Assembly: GCF_900141935.1 (NCBI RefSeq)
Contig: NZ_FQYX01000004.1
Location: 8,668-72,667 of the forward strand
Reading direction: 5' to 3'
Length of the DNA: 64,000 nucleotides
Origin: Arenibacter nanhaiticus
Lineage (GTDB): Bacteria; Bacteroidota; Bacteroidia; Flavobacteriales; Flavobacteriaceae
Part shown: in pieces, positions 1 to 8,183 of the stretch
Layout of the letters: every line of letters begins with the position of its first letter
Numbering within the stretch: position 1 is the stretch's first letter
Made by a program: the position numbers and the translations under genes
The notes under the pieces: generated by a model
Seen by the model: only the letters and a program-made list of their open reading frames with translations
The model's database searches: none
What the model was told of the DNA's origin: nothing

Positions 1-178
1 CGCTAGCGCGAGGGTCACGCTCGTGCCGGTCCTGCTTTTCGTTCCATTTTAGCTATCGGTATCATCATAACATTCCCAGGTTCATATTTTCGAACTTTAT
101 TTTTAAAAAGGTCTGATTACTCAGTGCCGGAACTGACTATCAATTAATATGGTATCACCACGAATGGGCCATGCTATA
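1..178. other. Window edge, no gene recognised
   Basis: This stretch lies downstream of the minus-strand HNH gene. I see no convincing reading frame, tRNA fold or terminator in it. The first 45 bases are GC-richer than what follows and could be the tail of something left of the window. Confidence 0.5.
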
Positions 179-643
179 TTATTTATTTCCAAAGACAGCT
201 TGTTGCGCTTTTTGTAGATTCCTTTTCGTCAGTGCCGCATCAATGTCAAATTCCGCCATTTTAGCCGGATTATCCAAGATCCGCGCAACCAAATCGTACT
301 TTCCTTTGTATTGGTTAATAGTACGTAGGGTTGTCCCCACATTATCGGGATGATTTACGATTACGGCAATTTGCTCGTTGGTATGGGTTGCTTTATAGTA
401 ATCAAAAACCGCCTCGGCAGATAGGATGTGTTCATAGTCATATCTATCGCCACCTCTGAGTGTTTTTCCGGTATAGCAGTCCTGATAAAGGGCTAGGTTT
501 TGGCCATCATAAGCCCTTCCTCTTTTTAAAGCTTCTTGATGCATCCGGGCCTTTCTTTTGGTAAAGGCTTCGTCAATTTCTGTGCGGCAGTAAGGTCGGT
601 TTGGGTTAAAGGTGATGTCTTTTATCAGTTTTTCTTTCTCCAT
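179..643 (-). CDS. Small HNH-type (beta-beta-alpha-metal) nuclease
   Basis: A 154-residue protein counted from the ATG at 643; a TTG 24 bases upstream is a poorer start. The C-terminal two thirds carry an HNH signature: Cys56 followed by a YTGK turn, then YDYEHI (Glu71-His72, the general-base and metal position), an NHPDN block (Asn97 to Asn101) and Asn110 ahead of a YKG triplet. That spacing is typical of bacterial HNH endonucleases, whose catalytic core binds one divalent metal. The N-terminal 50 residues are basic and charged and may contact nucleic acid. There is no signal peptide, so it acts in the cytoplasm unless delivered as a toxin domain. No partner or restriction methylase is next to it; a small secreted protein lies upstream on the same strand. 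The exact role (defence, toxin or domesticated element) cannot be decided here. Confidence 0.7.
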   Translation of the reverse strand: MEKEKLIKDITFNPNRPYCRTEIDEAFTKRKARMHQEALKRGRAYDGQNLALYQDCYTGKTLRGGDRYDYEHILSAEAVFDYYKATHTNEQIAVIVNHPDNVGTTLRTINQYKGKYDLVARILDNPAKMAEFDIDAALTKRNLQKAQQAVFGNK

Positions 644-682
644 GGTAGATAAGCTTTCAACAAACAATTATTTTATTGGTAA

Positions 683-721
683 CAAAGTATTCGCCCTCTA
701 GGTCAGAGGGCGAATACTTTG
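683..721. terminator. Perfect 17-bp hairpin, copy 1 of a repeated element
   Basis: A 17-bp perfect stem (683-699 with 705-721) with a 5-base loop. A run of seven T follows on the plus strand and a matching A run precedes it for minus-strand transcription, so it can act as a terminator between the HNH gene and the secreted-protein gene. A diverged copy lies at 2893-2931, and both are preceded by the same TTATTGGTAA flank. Confidence 0.65.
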
Positions 722-726
722 TTTTT

Positions 727-1500
727 TTACTGCACCGAAAAATCAAAGATAGATTGGTTATTATAGCCTCCCATAGGAACAGTGCCTTGATAGAAGAAGC
801 AATATTCTCCAGGTTTCAGTTTTTCTTTTGGTGTTACTTTATACCTGCCATCTCCTAAATCTTCGATAGAAAATTCAATGGTGTTCTTAGAATCAATACC
901 CATTTGGGTGGAGGCTGTTATTGCTCTCACCTTACCGGTAACTAACTCTCTTCGGTTTTTTTTCTGTTTTAATTCGGTTAAAGCAAATTCATTAGGAGAA
1001 GAAGCAGTTTTAAACCACCAATTTCCGCTTCCTAGATCATTTTTATTTTGCGTGTCAAATTGAAAAATAAAAGATAAGTTGCTTGAATCTACTTTGTTGC
1101 TAGAATTAGAATTATTGACGTATGATTTGATTTTCGCAGCTGCTATCCCTGAGGTGAGCCCTGCACCAAGCGCGCTAGTCCGTGTTCCTGAGAATACGGA
1201 AGGTTCAATTTTGATTAAATCATCTTTCCTGTAAAAAAATACGCCATTTTCAATGACGGCTTTTGATTTATCAATCATTAAAGCCAATATATCTGGTGAG
1301 ACTCCTTTTTCTTTTAGGGATTTTAGTTGGTTCATGGAGGTGTCAAAATTTGATGGCGAGGAGTTGATCTTTGCCTTTATGACCTCACTTTCAAAACCTA
1401 AATCAATGAGGTCTAGAATAGATTGATTGGTGATTTTATCCTGTGAATAGCTAAATATACTTGTTAAAATAAGCACACTAAATATAATTGTCTTTCTCAT
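727..1500 (-). CDS. Secreted protein of unknown function
   Basis: A 257-residue protein with an N-terminal signal peptide (hydrophobic residues 5-18, likely cleaved after the FSYSQ segment). Residues 25-75 are a helical region with a repeated 'determine L at which lag' style pattern (ILDLIDLGF, LKSLKEKGVSPDILALMI), which suggests a paired-helix domain. Residues about 145-257 form a beta-rich domain with NEFALTEL, a basic KKNRRE patch and a closing KPGEYCFFYQG segment. Small Bacteroidota secreted proteins often carry a domain of this last type, but I cannot name the family with certainty. It is probably periplasmic or surface-exposed. It stands alone, 112 bases downstream of the next minus-strand gene. 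Confidence 0.6.
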   Translation of the reverse strand: MRKTIIFSVLILTSIFSYSQDKITNQSILDLIDLGFESEVIKAKINSSPSNFDTSMNQLKSLKEKGVSPDILALMIDKSKAVIENGVFFYRKDDLIKIEPSVFSGTRTSALGAGLTSGIAAAKIKSYVNNSNSSNKVDSSNLSFIFQFDTQNKNDLGSGNWWFKTASSPNEFALTELKQKKNRRELVTGKVRAITASTQMGIDSKNTIEFSIEDLGDGRYKVTPKEKLKPGEYCFFYQGTVPMGGYNNQSIFDFSVQ

Positions 1501-1612
1501 AATTTTGGGTTTTGTTTTAGTTAATAACTCGAAAATCTTACCGTTATCAATAAAGTAGGGTAGAGGAGATAGGTCTTGTCAAATGAATTAAGCTGTCATG
1601 ATAACTATTTCT

Positions 1613-2383
1613 TTAGTCTACATATTGGAATGTTAGTACGTATGTATTTTGTTCCCTTTCCGAATCATCTAAGGAAACTGTCGTTATAGTTGTGGAAGTG
1701 GGATAATTATCTTCATCGTACACGGAATTTGCATTTATCATAAAAACAGCCTCCCCTTCTTCATCTTTATAAACTATTTGTGAGGGATAATTGTTAGGGA
1801 ACAGCAATCTCGCTTGTATGATTTCTGAAGCTTGAGGACTGGTGCTAAAATTTAATTTAACACCATCTAAAACATTGATAATTCCGGCTGCTTCTAAGGT
1901 GTAAAAAAACGGGTTGTGAGTATCATCATATGAAATCTCAGCGGTGTATGCTTTGGTTATAAATTCCTCCATATTATAATCATACTCTTCTTCATAAAAC
2001 GCTATTACTTCAGGATTGCCATTATCATCATAATTTAAAACATTTCCCGTTTCAAAAGCATCATAAGGTGACTTGTAAAGTTCTTCAACATTTAAATGAT
2101 CACCTCCGCCCGTTATACTTTTTAATTCATCATCTTTAAAAACAAAAATACTGGTGTCCATTCCATCGCTAATAGAATTTAAAGAACCATCCGTATTATA
2201 GGATAAAATAATTTGGTTATTGTTTTGAGAATCTTGAGCAGAAGTAGTAGAAATAGACTTTATTGATTTTTCCTTTACATTTCCGTTTTTGTCTTTAAAT
2301 TCATCAGAAACAGATTCGTTTTCACAGCTAGTATTTAAAATTGAAACTAAAAAAATGGAAACTAAGCACATTGTTTTTTTCAT
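1613..2383 (-). CDS. Lipoprotein, paralogue of the gene at 3423-4202
   Basis: A 256-residue protein with a lipoprotein signal: hydrophobic residues 5-17, lipobox ending at Cys20 (LNTSC). The mature part is acidic and beta-rich, with segments such as YNTDGSLNSI, YDDNGNPEVIAFYEEEY and the strongly conserved KAYTAEISYD-THNPFFYTLEA block. The short 'xYDxxGN' units recall YD-like repeats of Bacteroidota outer-membrane lipoproteins. It matches the 259-residue protein two genes away almost end to end (both share ELYK, KAYTAEISYD, NPSQI-like and VYDE-YPTS blocks), so the two arose by duplication. Function unknown; expected to be anchored in the outer membrane or periplasm. Confidence 0.65.
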   Translation of the reverse strand: MKKTMCLVSIFLVSILNTSCENESVSDEFKDKNGNVKEKSIKSISTTSAQDSQNNNQIILSYNTDGSLNSISDGMDTSIFVFKDDELKSITGGGDHLNVEELYKSPYDAFETGNVLNYDDNGNPEVIAFYEEEYDYNMEEFITKAYTAEISYDDTHNPFFYTLEAAGIINVLDGVKLNFSTSPQASEIIQARLLFPNNYPSQIVYKDEEGEAVFMINANSVYDEDNYPTSTTITTVSLDDSEREQNTYVLTFQYVD

Positions 2384-2892
2384 GATATATTGATTTCTTT
2401 AATACAAGAGGGTACGCTACTAGCGTTATTTACAGACTCAAGCTACATTCCTAAGGTTAAAATTTATCATTTTTATTTTTCCGTAAATCATCTGCATCAG
2501 CGTCTATCTCAGATTATGCTAGTAGGGATGATTAACTTTTCATTAACAAATATCGGAAATATTATTAAATATGTAGGATAAGTAACGCAAAAAAGTCAGT
2601 AAAAATTGTTTGTGGATATATTAATACTAAAAAAATGTATGGAGTCTTCCCGGTTGTCAAGAGCCTAACGCCCTATAATACGGCCCTGTGAAGTGCAGTC
2701 CCTACCGCTAAATTCCGCTCGCTGTAAATGACAAATTTTTAAAAATTTTACAGGAAAATTTGTAAGAAAGAGTATATCCAAAGATTTATGACTGTCTAAA
2801 GCTTGGGACTATAACTAAAAGAAGGATTTACAGGAAATAGATTCAGATGATGGACAGCGTTTTAAAGGAGCAAGTAATAATCTTATTGGTAA
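2384..2892. other. Long AT-rich intergenic region
   Basis: About 500 bases with no supported gene. A 63-codon plus-strand frame at 2390-2581 has no ribosome-binding site or recognisable domain. Around 2655-2725 the DNA turns GC-richer and may be gene debris. A 9-bp inverted repeat (ACAAATTTT / AAAATTTGT) sits near 2730-2765. Confidence 0.5.
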
Positions 2893-2931
2893 CAAAGCAT
2901 TCGACCTCGACTTAGGAGGGCGAACACTTTG
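2893..2931. terminator. Hairpin, diverged copy 2 of the element at 683
   Basis: The same 39-base arrangement as at 683-721, but imperfect: both arms carry substitutions at different places, leaving CAAAG / CTTTG and CCTC / GAGG paired. GTTTTTGG follows. It lies just past the 3' end of the 115-residue membrane-protein gene on the minus strand. Confidence 0.55.
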
Positions 2932-2971
2932 TTTTTGGTTTGGTTATTTGGTGTTTTTTTTTAGTAAATAG

Positions 2972-3319
2972 TTATTTAAAAACGCGGTTGATGGCCTGTT
3001 TTATTAAAAACACGGCGAACAATTGATATACTATGGAAAAGATGGCTATAAATATATTCGCTCTAAAAGCGGTTTCCAAAAAGGTCCATAGCCATAGGAT
3101 GACGGAAACAACTATCCAAACAATAGAGGAACCGTCGGTATTTTCCATCATAATCAAGGCAAACCACATGCATCCTATGGCTATAAGCCCTCTGATGATG
3201 ACGCCCAAATTAAAGATGTTATAGTCGTATTTTTCCATGGAGGAAGACCATAGAAAGTAACCTAGCCAGAAAAATAAGGCGATTCCTAAGATTCCTAAAA
3301 TGATATAAATAGCGGTCAT
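2972..3319 (-). CDS. Small four-helix inner-membrane protein
   Basis: A 115-residue protein that is almost entirely hydrophobic. Four membrane segments can be read at about residues 3-25, 36-58, 64-84 and 86-107, separated by short polar turns (SSSMEKYDYN, MENTDGSS). No enzymatic motif is visible and I do not recognise the family. It lies between the two paralogous lipoprotein genes on the same strand and is followed by the repeated hairpin at 2893. Its length and codon use fit the neighbours, and the ATG at 3319 is a clean start. Confidence 0.55.
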   Translation of the reverse strand: MTAIYIILGILGIALFFWLGYFLWSSSMEKYDYNIFNLGVIIRGLIAIGCMWFALIMMENTDGSSIVWIVVSVILWLWTFLETAFRANIFIAIFSIVYQLFAVFLIKQAINRVFK

Positions 3320-3422
3320 TTATAATAGTTTTTAAAAATGTTAAAACTTCTGTTAATACAGTCTTTGATATAAGGGAGAAAGAGATAGGAGAACACGTTC
3401 CGAACCTCCTTTTTCATAGGAG

Positions 3423-4202
3423 TTAATCTAAATATTGAAAGCTAGCCGAGTAGGTGTCTTGTTCGGATTCTGAACCTTCGAAGTAAGTCGAGGTGATGGT
3501 TGCCGAAGTGGGATAGCTCTCTTCATCGTATACGTATTTGGCCCTTAAAATATGTAGCGTTTCCCCATCTTCATCTTTATAAGTAATTTGTGAGGGGTTA
3601 TGGATAGGAAACGGGATTTTTGCCCGTAGGATTTCGGTTATTTTGGAACTAAGGTTGAAATTTAATTTGAGATCTTCTAAAATACTGATGATACCACCGG
3701 CCTGTAAAGTGTAAAATAAGGGGTTGTGAGTTTTGTCATAGGATATCTCGGCTGTGTATGCTTTGGTGATATCCTTATTTAATTGTTCATCAAATTCTTC
3801 CTCGTAAAATTTTATCCTTTCAGGATTGCCATGTGCATCATATTGTAAAACCTCTCCTGTCTCATAAACCTTACTAGGTGTCTTATAGAGTTCTTCTATT
3901 ATAGCGCTGCTTCCTTCTCCGGTGACATTGATAATCCCATCGTCCTTATAAATTAAAAAACTGGGAATCACCTTCTTTGTGATCGGGCCTAAAGGACCGT
4001 CCGTGAAATAGGATACTACGACACTTTTATCCTCTTGTGGATCTTCGACAGAAGATATGGTAATCGCCTGTAATATATTTTTTTGTCCTACTTCCTGTCC
4101 ATTGTCGTCTTTCAAACCATAGGAAATAGCATCCTCCTCGCAACTTGTAGCTAATAAGGAAATAGTAAAAATGGTCATTAGGTAAATAATTCTCTTCATC
4201 AT
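3423..4202 (-). CDS. Lipoprotein, paralogue of the gene at 1613-2383
   Basis: A 259-residue protein with a lipoprotein signal ending at Cys21 (LATSC); the start may be either of two adjacent ATG codons at 4202 and 4199. It is colinear with the 256-residue lipoprotein at 1613-2383: the blocks EELYKTP, YETGEVLQYD, GNPERIKFYEEE, KAYTAEISYD and the closing SFQYLD are shared or near-identical. Divergence is spread over the length, so the duplication is not very recent. The mature protein is acidic and beta-strand rich. Function unknown; probably an exported surface or periplasmic protein. The small membrane-protein gene at 2972-3319 follows 103 bases downstream and may be co-transcribed. Confidence 0.65.
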   Translation of the reverse strand: MMKRIIYLMTIFTISLLATSCEEDAISYGLKDDNGQEVGQKNILQAITISSVEDPQEDKSVVVSYFTDGPLGPITKKVIPSFLIYKDDGIINVTGEGSSAIIEELYKTPSKVYETGEVLQYDAHGNPERIKFYEEEFDEQLNKDITKAYTAEISYDKTHNPLFYTLQAGGIISILEDLKLNFNLSSKITEILRAKIPFPIHNPSQITYKDEDGETLHILRAKYVYDEESYPTSATITSTYFEGSESEQDTYSASFQYLD

Positions 4203-4604
4203 ATATTGGTTTAATTGGTATTTAAAATACTTCTCTTTAATAGCGTAAAAGGAAATGCAATTGTAAGAAAAGATATACGTAATAGAAAGAGAAAACTATT
4301 AAATTTTTATGTCGCCTACATAGTTAAACTAAAAATAAGTGGCATAAAAAAGGGTATTGTCCCATTTTTAGGATGCTGGGACGGGGTGCTTATATCCTAA
4401 ACTTTGTTAGCTGATTTCGGCAAATTTTTATGATTTTTTCAGAAGGGCTGTAGGATAGATGATATCGATAAAATCAGTTTAGACCAAAGTATGGGCAACC
4501 ACAAAAGGTGGTGATGATGGGATTGGTGGAAAGGAACAAGGAGCTAGAAAACACCAAAAGCTAAACCATGTGGGTGCCTCCTATATCCTGAGCGTAGCTG
4601 TTGG
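4203..4604. other. Intergenic region without a recognisable gene
   Basis: About 400 bases. A 61-codon frame at 4215-4400 looks like chance. The part from about 4440 to 4600 has coding-like composition but is full of stops in all frames I checked, so it may be old gene debris. Confidence 0.45.
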
Positions 4605-5837
4605 TTAAAAATTTTCCAAGTGTACAAAAGCCGTTTGTACCCGAGGGGTATCGTCCCTAACAGCGGTCCAGGCAAAGTAGACCTTATCTTTTACAAGTTC
4701 CATTTGTGGGAAACCGGCTTTTCTCGAAGCATCTATTTGACAGATGACAATGGGCGTCGATAGTTTTCCGGAAATATGAATCCTTACGGCCTTTAATTGG
4801 GCGCCATCACCTACAGACTCCATCCAGCTGGCAATGGCATTTTCAGCATCGACCATCACAACATCGACCCTACCAATGGCGGCATGTTCGTTTATTACAA
4901 AGGGAGCGTTAAAATTTTCGCCTCCATCAGCAGAGAAAGCCACTTTTACCACAGGCTGGTTCTTGGCGGCAGTAAACCAGGCCGCCACCAAAGTATTGTC
5001 TATAGCGTCACTTTTAGGGCCATTTACGGGGCAGCCCTTAATTTCCCAACCATCCCTATGTACGGGTGTTGGACTTGTCCATGCGCCGTGTACGAATCTA
5101 GAAATGGAGATGTCCCTGGTTTCGTCCTCGGTTCGGTCCCTGTATAATACCACCGGTCCATTGCTGGTGATGGCAGAGGTGGTGCCACAGCAATCGCAAG
5201 TACGAGCGTCTACCAAGGCTTCTTCACTGAGCGTACCGGTTGGTGATACTACGGCAGCTCGTATACTCATGGCGCCTCCGCCGTGCCCATGATCATGGCC
5301 TTTTGCGGCTTTGCCAGTATTACGGCCATCGAGCCATGTCATAAAAAATTCATCATCCTTAAAAGGTATTGCAGATACAAAACCATGTTCTGTTTTGGTG
5401 CCATCGGTATGCAAGGGCAATCCGGTCTTCCATTCATCGTCTCCCTTAGGTAAAAGATTCAGCGTAATATCATAGGAATAGGTGCCCGCAGAAGATTTTT
5501 GTAGAATATGCGATATTAAATTCCCCTTGTTTTCCGCAATTAAAGGGAAATCGGCCCAGTTTACGAACCAATCCGATCCTTTGATTATTTCCTTGGGTGC
5601 CTGCCATTCATCATTGTACAGGTAGCTGTACTTTAACTGTGTCGTAGAATCGTTTACAGTGTGCACCCAAGATAAAATGGCTTGGTCAGAATTGGAAAAT
5701 AAATACGGTAAAAAATTTGAGCTTCCCTCAGGAGAAGGAATATGATGTACAATTTCTTGTGCTTTTTTTTCCTCGGGACCACAGGAAACCAGGAATAGGG
5801 TCAGGGCCATTAGCCCAAGATATTTGTAGTTTGGCAT
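4605..5837 (-). CDS. Exported beta-propeller (sialidase-fold) lipoprotein with CDCC and His motifs
   Basis: A 410-residue lipoprotein (lipobox ending at Cys19). The body reads as repeated beta-propeller blades of the BNR/exo-sialidase kind: ILSWVHT, FFMTWLDGRN, VVLYRDRTEDETRDI, VAAWFTAA..VKVAFSADGGENF and FAWTAVRDDTPRVQTA. The canonical Asp-box is weak (SADGGENF), and no sialidase catalytic set is evident, so a sialidase function should not be assumed. Two unusual stretches stand out: a His-Gly run HDHGHGGG at residues 181-188, and a cysteine cluster DARTCDCCG (Cys214, Cys216, Cys217). The gene starts directly after the stop of the TlpA gene, so the two are an operon; the thioredoxin partner suggests that the cysteines are redox- or metal-active. 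Confidence 0.7.
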   Translation of the reverse strand: MPNYKYLGLMALTLFLVSCGPEEKKAQEIVHHIPSPEGSSNFLPYLFSNSDQAILSWVHTVNDSTTQLKYSYLYNDEWQAPKEIIKGSDWFVNWADFPLIAENKGNLISHILQKSSAGTYSYDITLNLLPKGDDEWKTGLPLHTDGTKTEHGFVSAIPFKDDEFFMTWLDGRNTGKAAKGHDHGHGGGAMSIRAAVVSPTGTLSEEALVDARTCDCCGTTSAITSNGPVVLYRDRTEDETRDISISRFVHGAWTSPTPVHRDGWEIKGCPVNGPKSDAIDNTLVAAWFTAAKNQPVVKVAFSADGGENFNAPFVINEHAAIGRVDVVMVDAENAIASWMESVGDGAQLKAVRIHISGKLSTPIVICQIDASRKAGFPQMELVKDKVYFAWTAVRDDTPRVQTAFVHLENF

Positions 5838-6350
5838 TTATTGGACATTTTTTAATTTATGGATCATCTCTGGCGAATCCCAGGAAACGGCTCCCGTTAT
5901 TTCAGTTGCTTTTTCGCCCTTTTCATTATAGATAAAGGTCGTGGGCAGGGCGTAGATCTGTAATTTGGAAAGCGCCCCATTGAATTTTATAAAGGGTAAA
6001 TCCACTTCTGATTCGGCCTTAAAAGCCTTGATTTTTTTGGTCGTTTGGTCAGACGCCGCAAGAAAGACATAGTTTTCCTTTTCTAAAATAGCCATGGCCC
6101 TGGCAAGGGCGGGCATTTCTTCTACACAGGGCTTGCACCAAGTGGCCCAAAAGTTAAGGAGTATTTTTTTGCCTTTGTAGTCTTCCAAGGAAATAGGGTT
6201 GCCTTCTAAATCTTCATAGAGAGGCATGCTCACGGGAGCGGCTTTAGCAGTAATTATGTTTTTATTAGCTTCTTGGGACTGCTTTTCGGTCTGTTTGCAG
6301 GAAACCAACAATAGTGCGGTAAAAACGATGGTATAAATCTTGATTCTCAT
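5838..6350 (-). CDS. TlpA-family thiol-disulfide oxidoreductase lipoprotein
   Basis: A 170-residue protein with a lipobox at Cys18 (LLLVSC), so it is tethered on the periplasmic side. Residues 40-168 form a thioredoxin fold: LEDYKGKKILLNFWATWCKPCVEEMP gives the catalytic CxxC at Cys72/Cys75, and the cis-proline loop is ALPTTFIYNEKG. Proteins of this family reduce or isomerise disulfides outside the cytoplasm, for instance in cytochrome c or copper-site maturation. It is the first gene of a two-gene unit; its stop codon immediately precedes nothing but the ATG of the propeller lipoprotein, which contains a CDCC cluster and is the likely client. Confidence 0.85.
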   Translation of the reverse strand: MRIKIYTIVFTALLLVSCKQTEKQSQEANKNIITAKAAPVSMPLYEDLEGNPISLEDYKGKKILLNFWATWCKPCVEEMPALARAMAILEKENYVFLAASDQTTKKIKAFKAESEVDLPFIKFNGALSKLQIYALPTTFIYNEKGEKATEITGAVSWDSPEMIHKLKNVQ

Positions 6351-6504
6351 GGGCTCGTCTGGTGGTAAGCAAACAAAGTTAAAAAATTAATCCAGCGACA
6401 GGCCATGGGGCAGTCTCCATAATAACATCCTTAAGGACGCTTCAATGAAGGTAAAATTCCCTTCCAAAAACTTTCTGAAAATATGGACCATAGGCATTAA
6501 AATA

Positions 6505-6813
6505 TTATTCCGATGACATTTCCTTCCCCCAGGCATCTAGACTTCTTAAAATAGGTGCTAGCGATTTCCCTTTTTCGGTAAGCTGATAGTCGACCCGCGG
6601 GGGCACCACCGCAAATACTTCCCTGCTAATAAGTCCGTCTTTCTCCAATTCCCGTACCGTTTGGGTAAACATCTTATTGGAAATTTCGGGGACGGTCTTC
6701 TGTAACATTCCAGATCGTAGCGGGCCGTCCAGGAGGTGAAATAAAAGCAATGGCTTCCATTTGGTGCCAATTAAATTCATGGTATAGTGAAGGGGACAAA
6801 AATGTTTCTGCAT
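6505..6813 (-). CDS. HxlR-family winged-helix regulator
   Basis: A 102-residue single-domain protein with the HxlR pattern: N-terminal CPLHYTMNLIGTKWKPLLLFHL, recognition region FTQTVRELEKDGLI, and a wing with VPPRVDYQLTEKGKSL. Cys6 matches the position of the redox-sensing N-terminal cysteine known in YodB/HypR proteins, so sensing of electrophiles or oxidants is plausible. It is divergent from the glyoxalase-fold gene at 6947, with about 130 bases between them holding a GTATAT-N7-ATATAC inverted repeat, the expected arrangement for a regulator that controls its neighbour and itself. Confidence 0.88.
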   Translation of the reverse strand: MQKHFCPLHYTMNLIGTKWKPLLLFHLLDGPLRSGMLQKTVPEISNKMFTQTVRELEKDGLISREVFAVVPPRVDYQLTEKGKSLAPILRSLDAWGKEMSSE

Positions 6814-6887
6814 AGTTTTTGTTGTATTCAGCTGTAAATCAGCAATTAACTCTTTTGGTGGTGTATGTCACTTTATGGTAACGTATT

Positions 6888-6906
6888 GTATATGAGTTAA
6901 ATATAC
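6888..6906. promoter_or_regulatory. Candidate HxlR operator
   Basis: A perfect inverted repeat, GTATAT (6888-6893) and ATATAC (6901-6906) with a 7-base spacer, sits between the divergent HxlR and glyoxalase-fold genes, 41 bases ahead of the latter's ATG. HxlR dimers bind inverted repeats of about this size. The assignment rests on position and symmetry only. Confidence 0.4.
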
Positions 6907-6946
6907 TCTTATTTTGGGCAATAAAAACAATAATAAAAAGAACCTT

Positions 6947-7459
6947 ATGAATACTACAGAAAATTATCCTAGGGCATTTTCCCATATTGGAATTAGCGTT
7001 CCCAATATTACAAGGGCCGTAAAATTCTACCAAGAAGTGATGGGCTGGTATGTTATTATGGAAGCTGCTACGGTAAAAAAGGAGCGGGAAACGGCCATTG
7101 GCCAAATGTGTATGGACGTTTTTGGCGAAGATTGGGACGAATTTCAAATTGCCCATCTATCGACATCGGACGGTATAGGTATAGAATTGTTTTCCTTTCC
7201 GCAGGGAAAAAAAGAAGCCCCGGCATTTAGCCCTTTTAACACCGGCCTTTTTCACTTTTGCATCCAAGATCCGAACATAGAAGGCCTGATCGAAAAAATT
7301 GTGGCCCATGGCGGAAAACAAAGAATGCCCATCAGGGAATACTACCCCAATGACAAGCCTTATAAAATGTGTTATGTCGAAGACCCGTTCGGCATTGTCT
7401 TTGAAATTTATACCCATAGTTATGAATTGACCTATTCTTCTGGAGCCTATTCTAAATAA
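6947..7459 (+). CDS. VOC-superfamily (glyoxalase/bleomycin-resistance fold) protein
   Basis: 170 residues from the ATG at 6947; an upstream in-frame start at 6914 would overlap the promoter region. The paired beta-alpha-beta-beta-beta modules of the VOC fold are visible: FSHIGISVPNITRAVKFYQEVMGW with metal-ligand candidate His13, then LSTSDGIGIELFSFP, GLFHFCIQDPNIEGLIEKI with the second-module His, and a closing YVEDPFGIVFEIYTHSYEL with the terminal Glu ligand. Members include glyoxalase I, ring-cleaving dioxygenases and resistance proteins; the substrate cannot be told from sequence. Its divergent HxlR regulator hints at a role against reactive electrophiles. Confidence 0.82.
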   Translation: MNTTENYPRAFSHIGISVPNITRAVKFYQEVMGWYVIMEAATVKKERETAIGQMCMDVFGEDWDEFQIAHLSTSDGIGIELFSFPQGKKEAPAFSPFNTGLFHFCIQDPNIEGLIEKIVAHGGKQRMPIREYYPNDKPYKMCYVEDPFGIVFEIYTHSYELTYSSGAYSK

Positions 7460-7531
7460 TTAATGTAGTTTTAGAAAGATACAAGGGGCTATGTGGTTGA
7501 TGCCCATAATCATAAAAAAGAATACAGAAGC

Positions 7532-8047
7532 ATGACCTATAAAAGCTTTGAAACGGAAAGATTGCTGTTAAAACCCACTACGGAAGAAGATGCCGACTTT
7601 ATTTTTGAGCTTTTCAACTCCCCCAAGTGGCTGCGAAACATTGGCGATCGCAACCTAAAAACAGTGCAAAATGCTCAGGAATATATTCAGCGAAAAATGC
7701 TGCCACAGCTGCATCGATTAGGGTTTTCTAATTATACCATCATCCGAAAAGAAGACCAGGCAAAAATAGGGTCTTGCGGCCTGTACGACCGGGAAGGGTT
7801 TGAAGGCATCGATATTGGTTTTGCCCTTTTGCCCCCATACGAGAAAAAAGGCTATGCTTTTGAAGCCGCGAACAAATTAAAGAAGGAAGCGCTAGATTCC
7901 TTTGGAATCAAAGAAATTAGCGGTATCACCGTAAAAAATAATGTGGCCTCCCAAAACCTGCTTTTGCGATTGGGACTTACCCTAAGCGGAACCACCACCT
8001 TGCCCAATGATGATGAGGAACTCTTGGTGTACAAGCTAGTTTTTTAA
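7532..8047 (+). CDS. GNAT-family N-acetyltransferase (RimJ/RimL type)
   Basis: About 171 residues from the ATG at 7532; the frame extends 39 bases further upstream but that part lacks family character. The start SFETERLLLKPTTEEDADFIFEL is typical of the RimJ/RimL ribosomal-protein acetyltransferase group, as are IGSCGLYDREGFEGIDIGFALLPPYEKKGYAFEA and a final NVASQNLLLRLGL. It would transfer an acetyl group from acetyl-CoA to an amine, with the acceptor unknown. It lies 72 bases downstream of the glyoxalase-fold gene on the same strand and could be in the same unit. Confidence 0.85.
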   Translation: MTYKSFETERLLLKPTTEEDADFIFELFNSPKWLRNIGDRNLKTVQNAQEYIQRKMLPQLHRLGFSNYTIIRKEDQAKIGSCGLYDREGFEGIDIGFALLPPYEKKGYAFEAANKLKKEALDSFGIKEISGITVKNNVASQNLLLRLGLTLSGTTTLPNDDEELLVYKLVF

Positions 8048-8183
8048 AAAACACGGTGACGCCATCGCGAATCATAGAAGAGCTGCTTTATGTTCTTAGC
8101 ACAGCGCGGGAAAAACTCTGAGGAAGCCTCAAAAAAGAAACCACAAACAAGGGGGGCGTTAAATTTTTTTCAACCATAAACCG

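Noticed and set aside
2390-2581. 63-codon frame upstream of the first lipoprotein
   Set aside because: No ribosome-binding site, no domain, and it crosses a very AT-rich stretch; probably chance.
4834-5292. 152-codon plus-strand frame with many Ser, Thr and Ala
   Set aside because: It is the antisense of the propeller lipoprotein gene, whose motifs and signal are clear on the minus strand.
4605-5837. Sialidase call for the propeller lipoprotein
   Set aside because: Blade repeats are present, but the arginine triad and other catalytic residues of sialidases were not found by eye.
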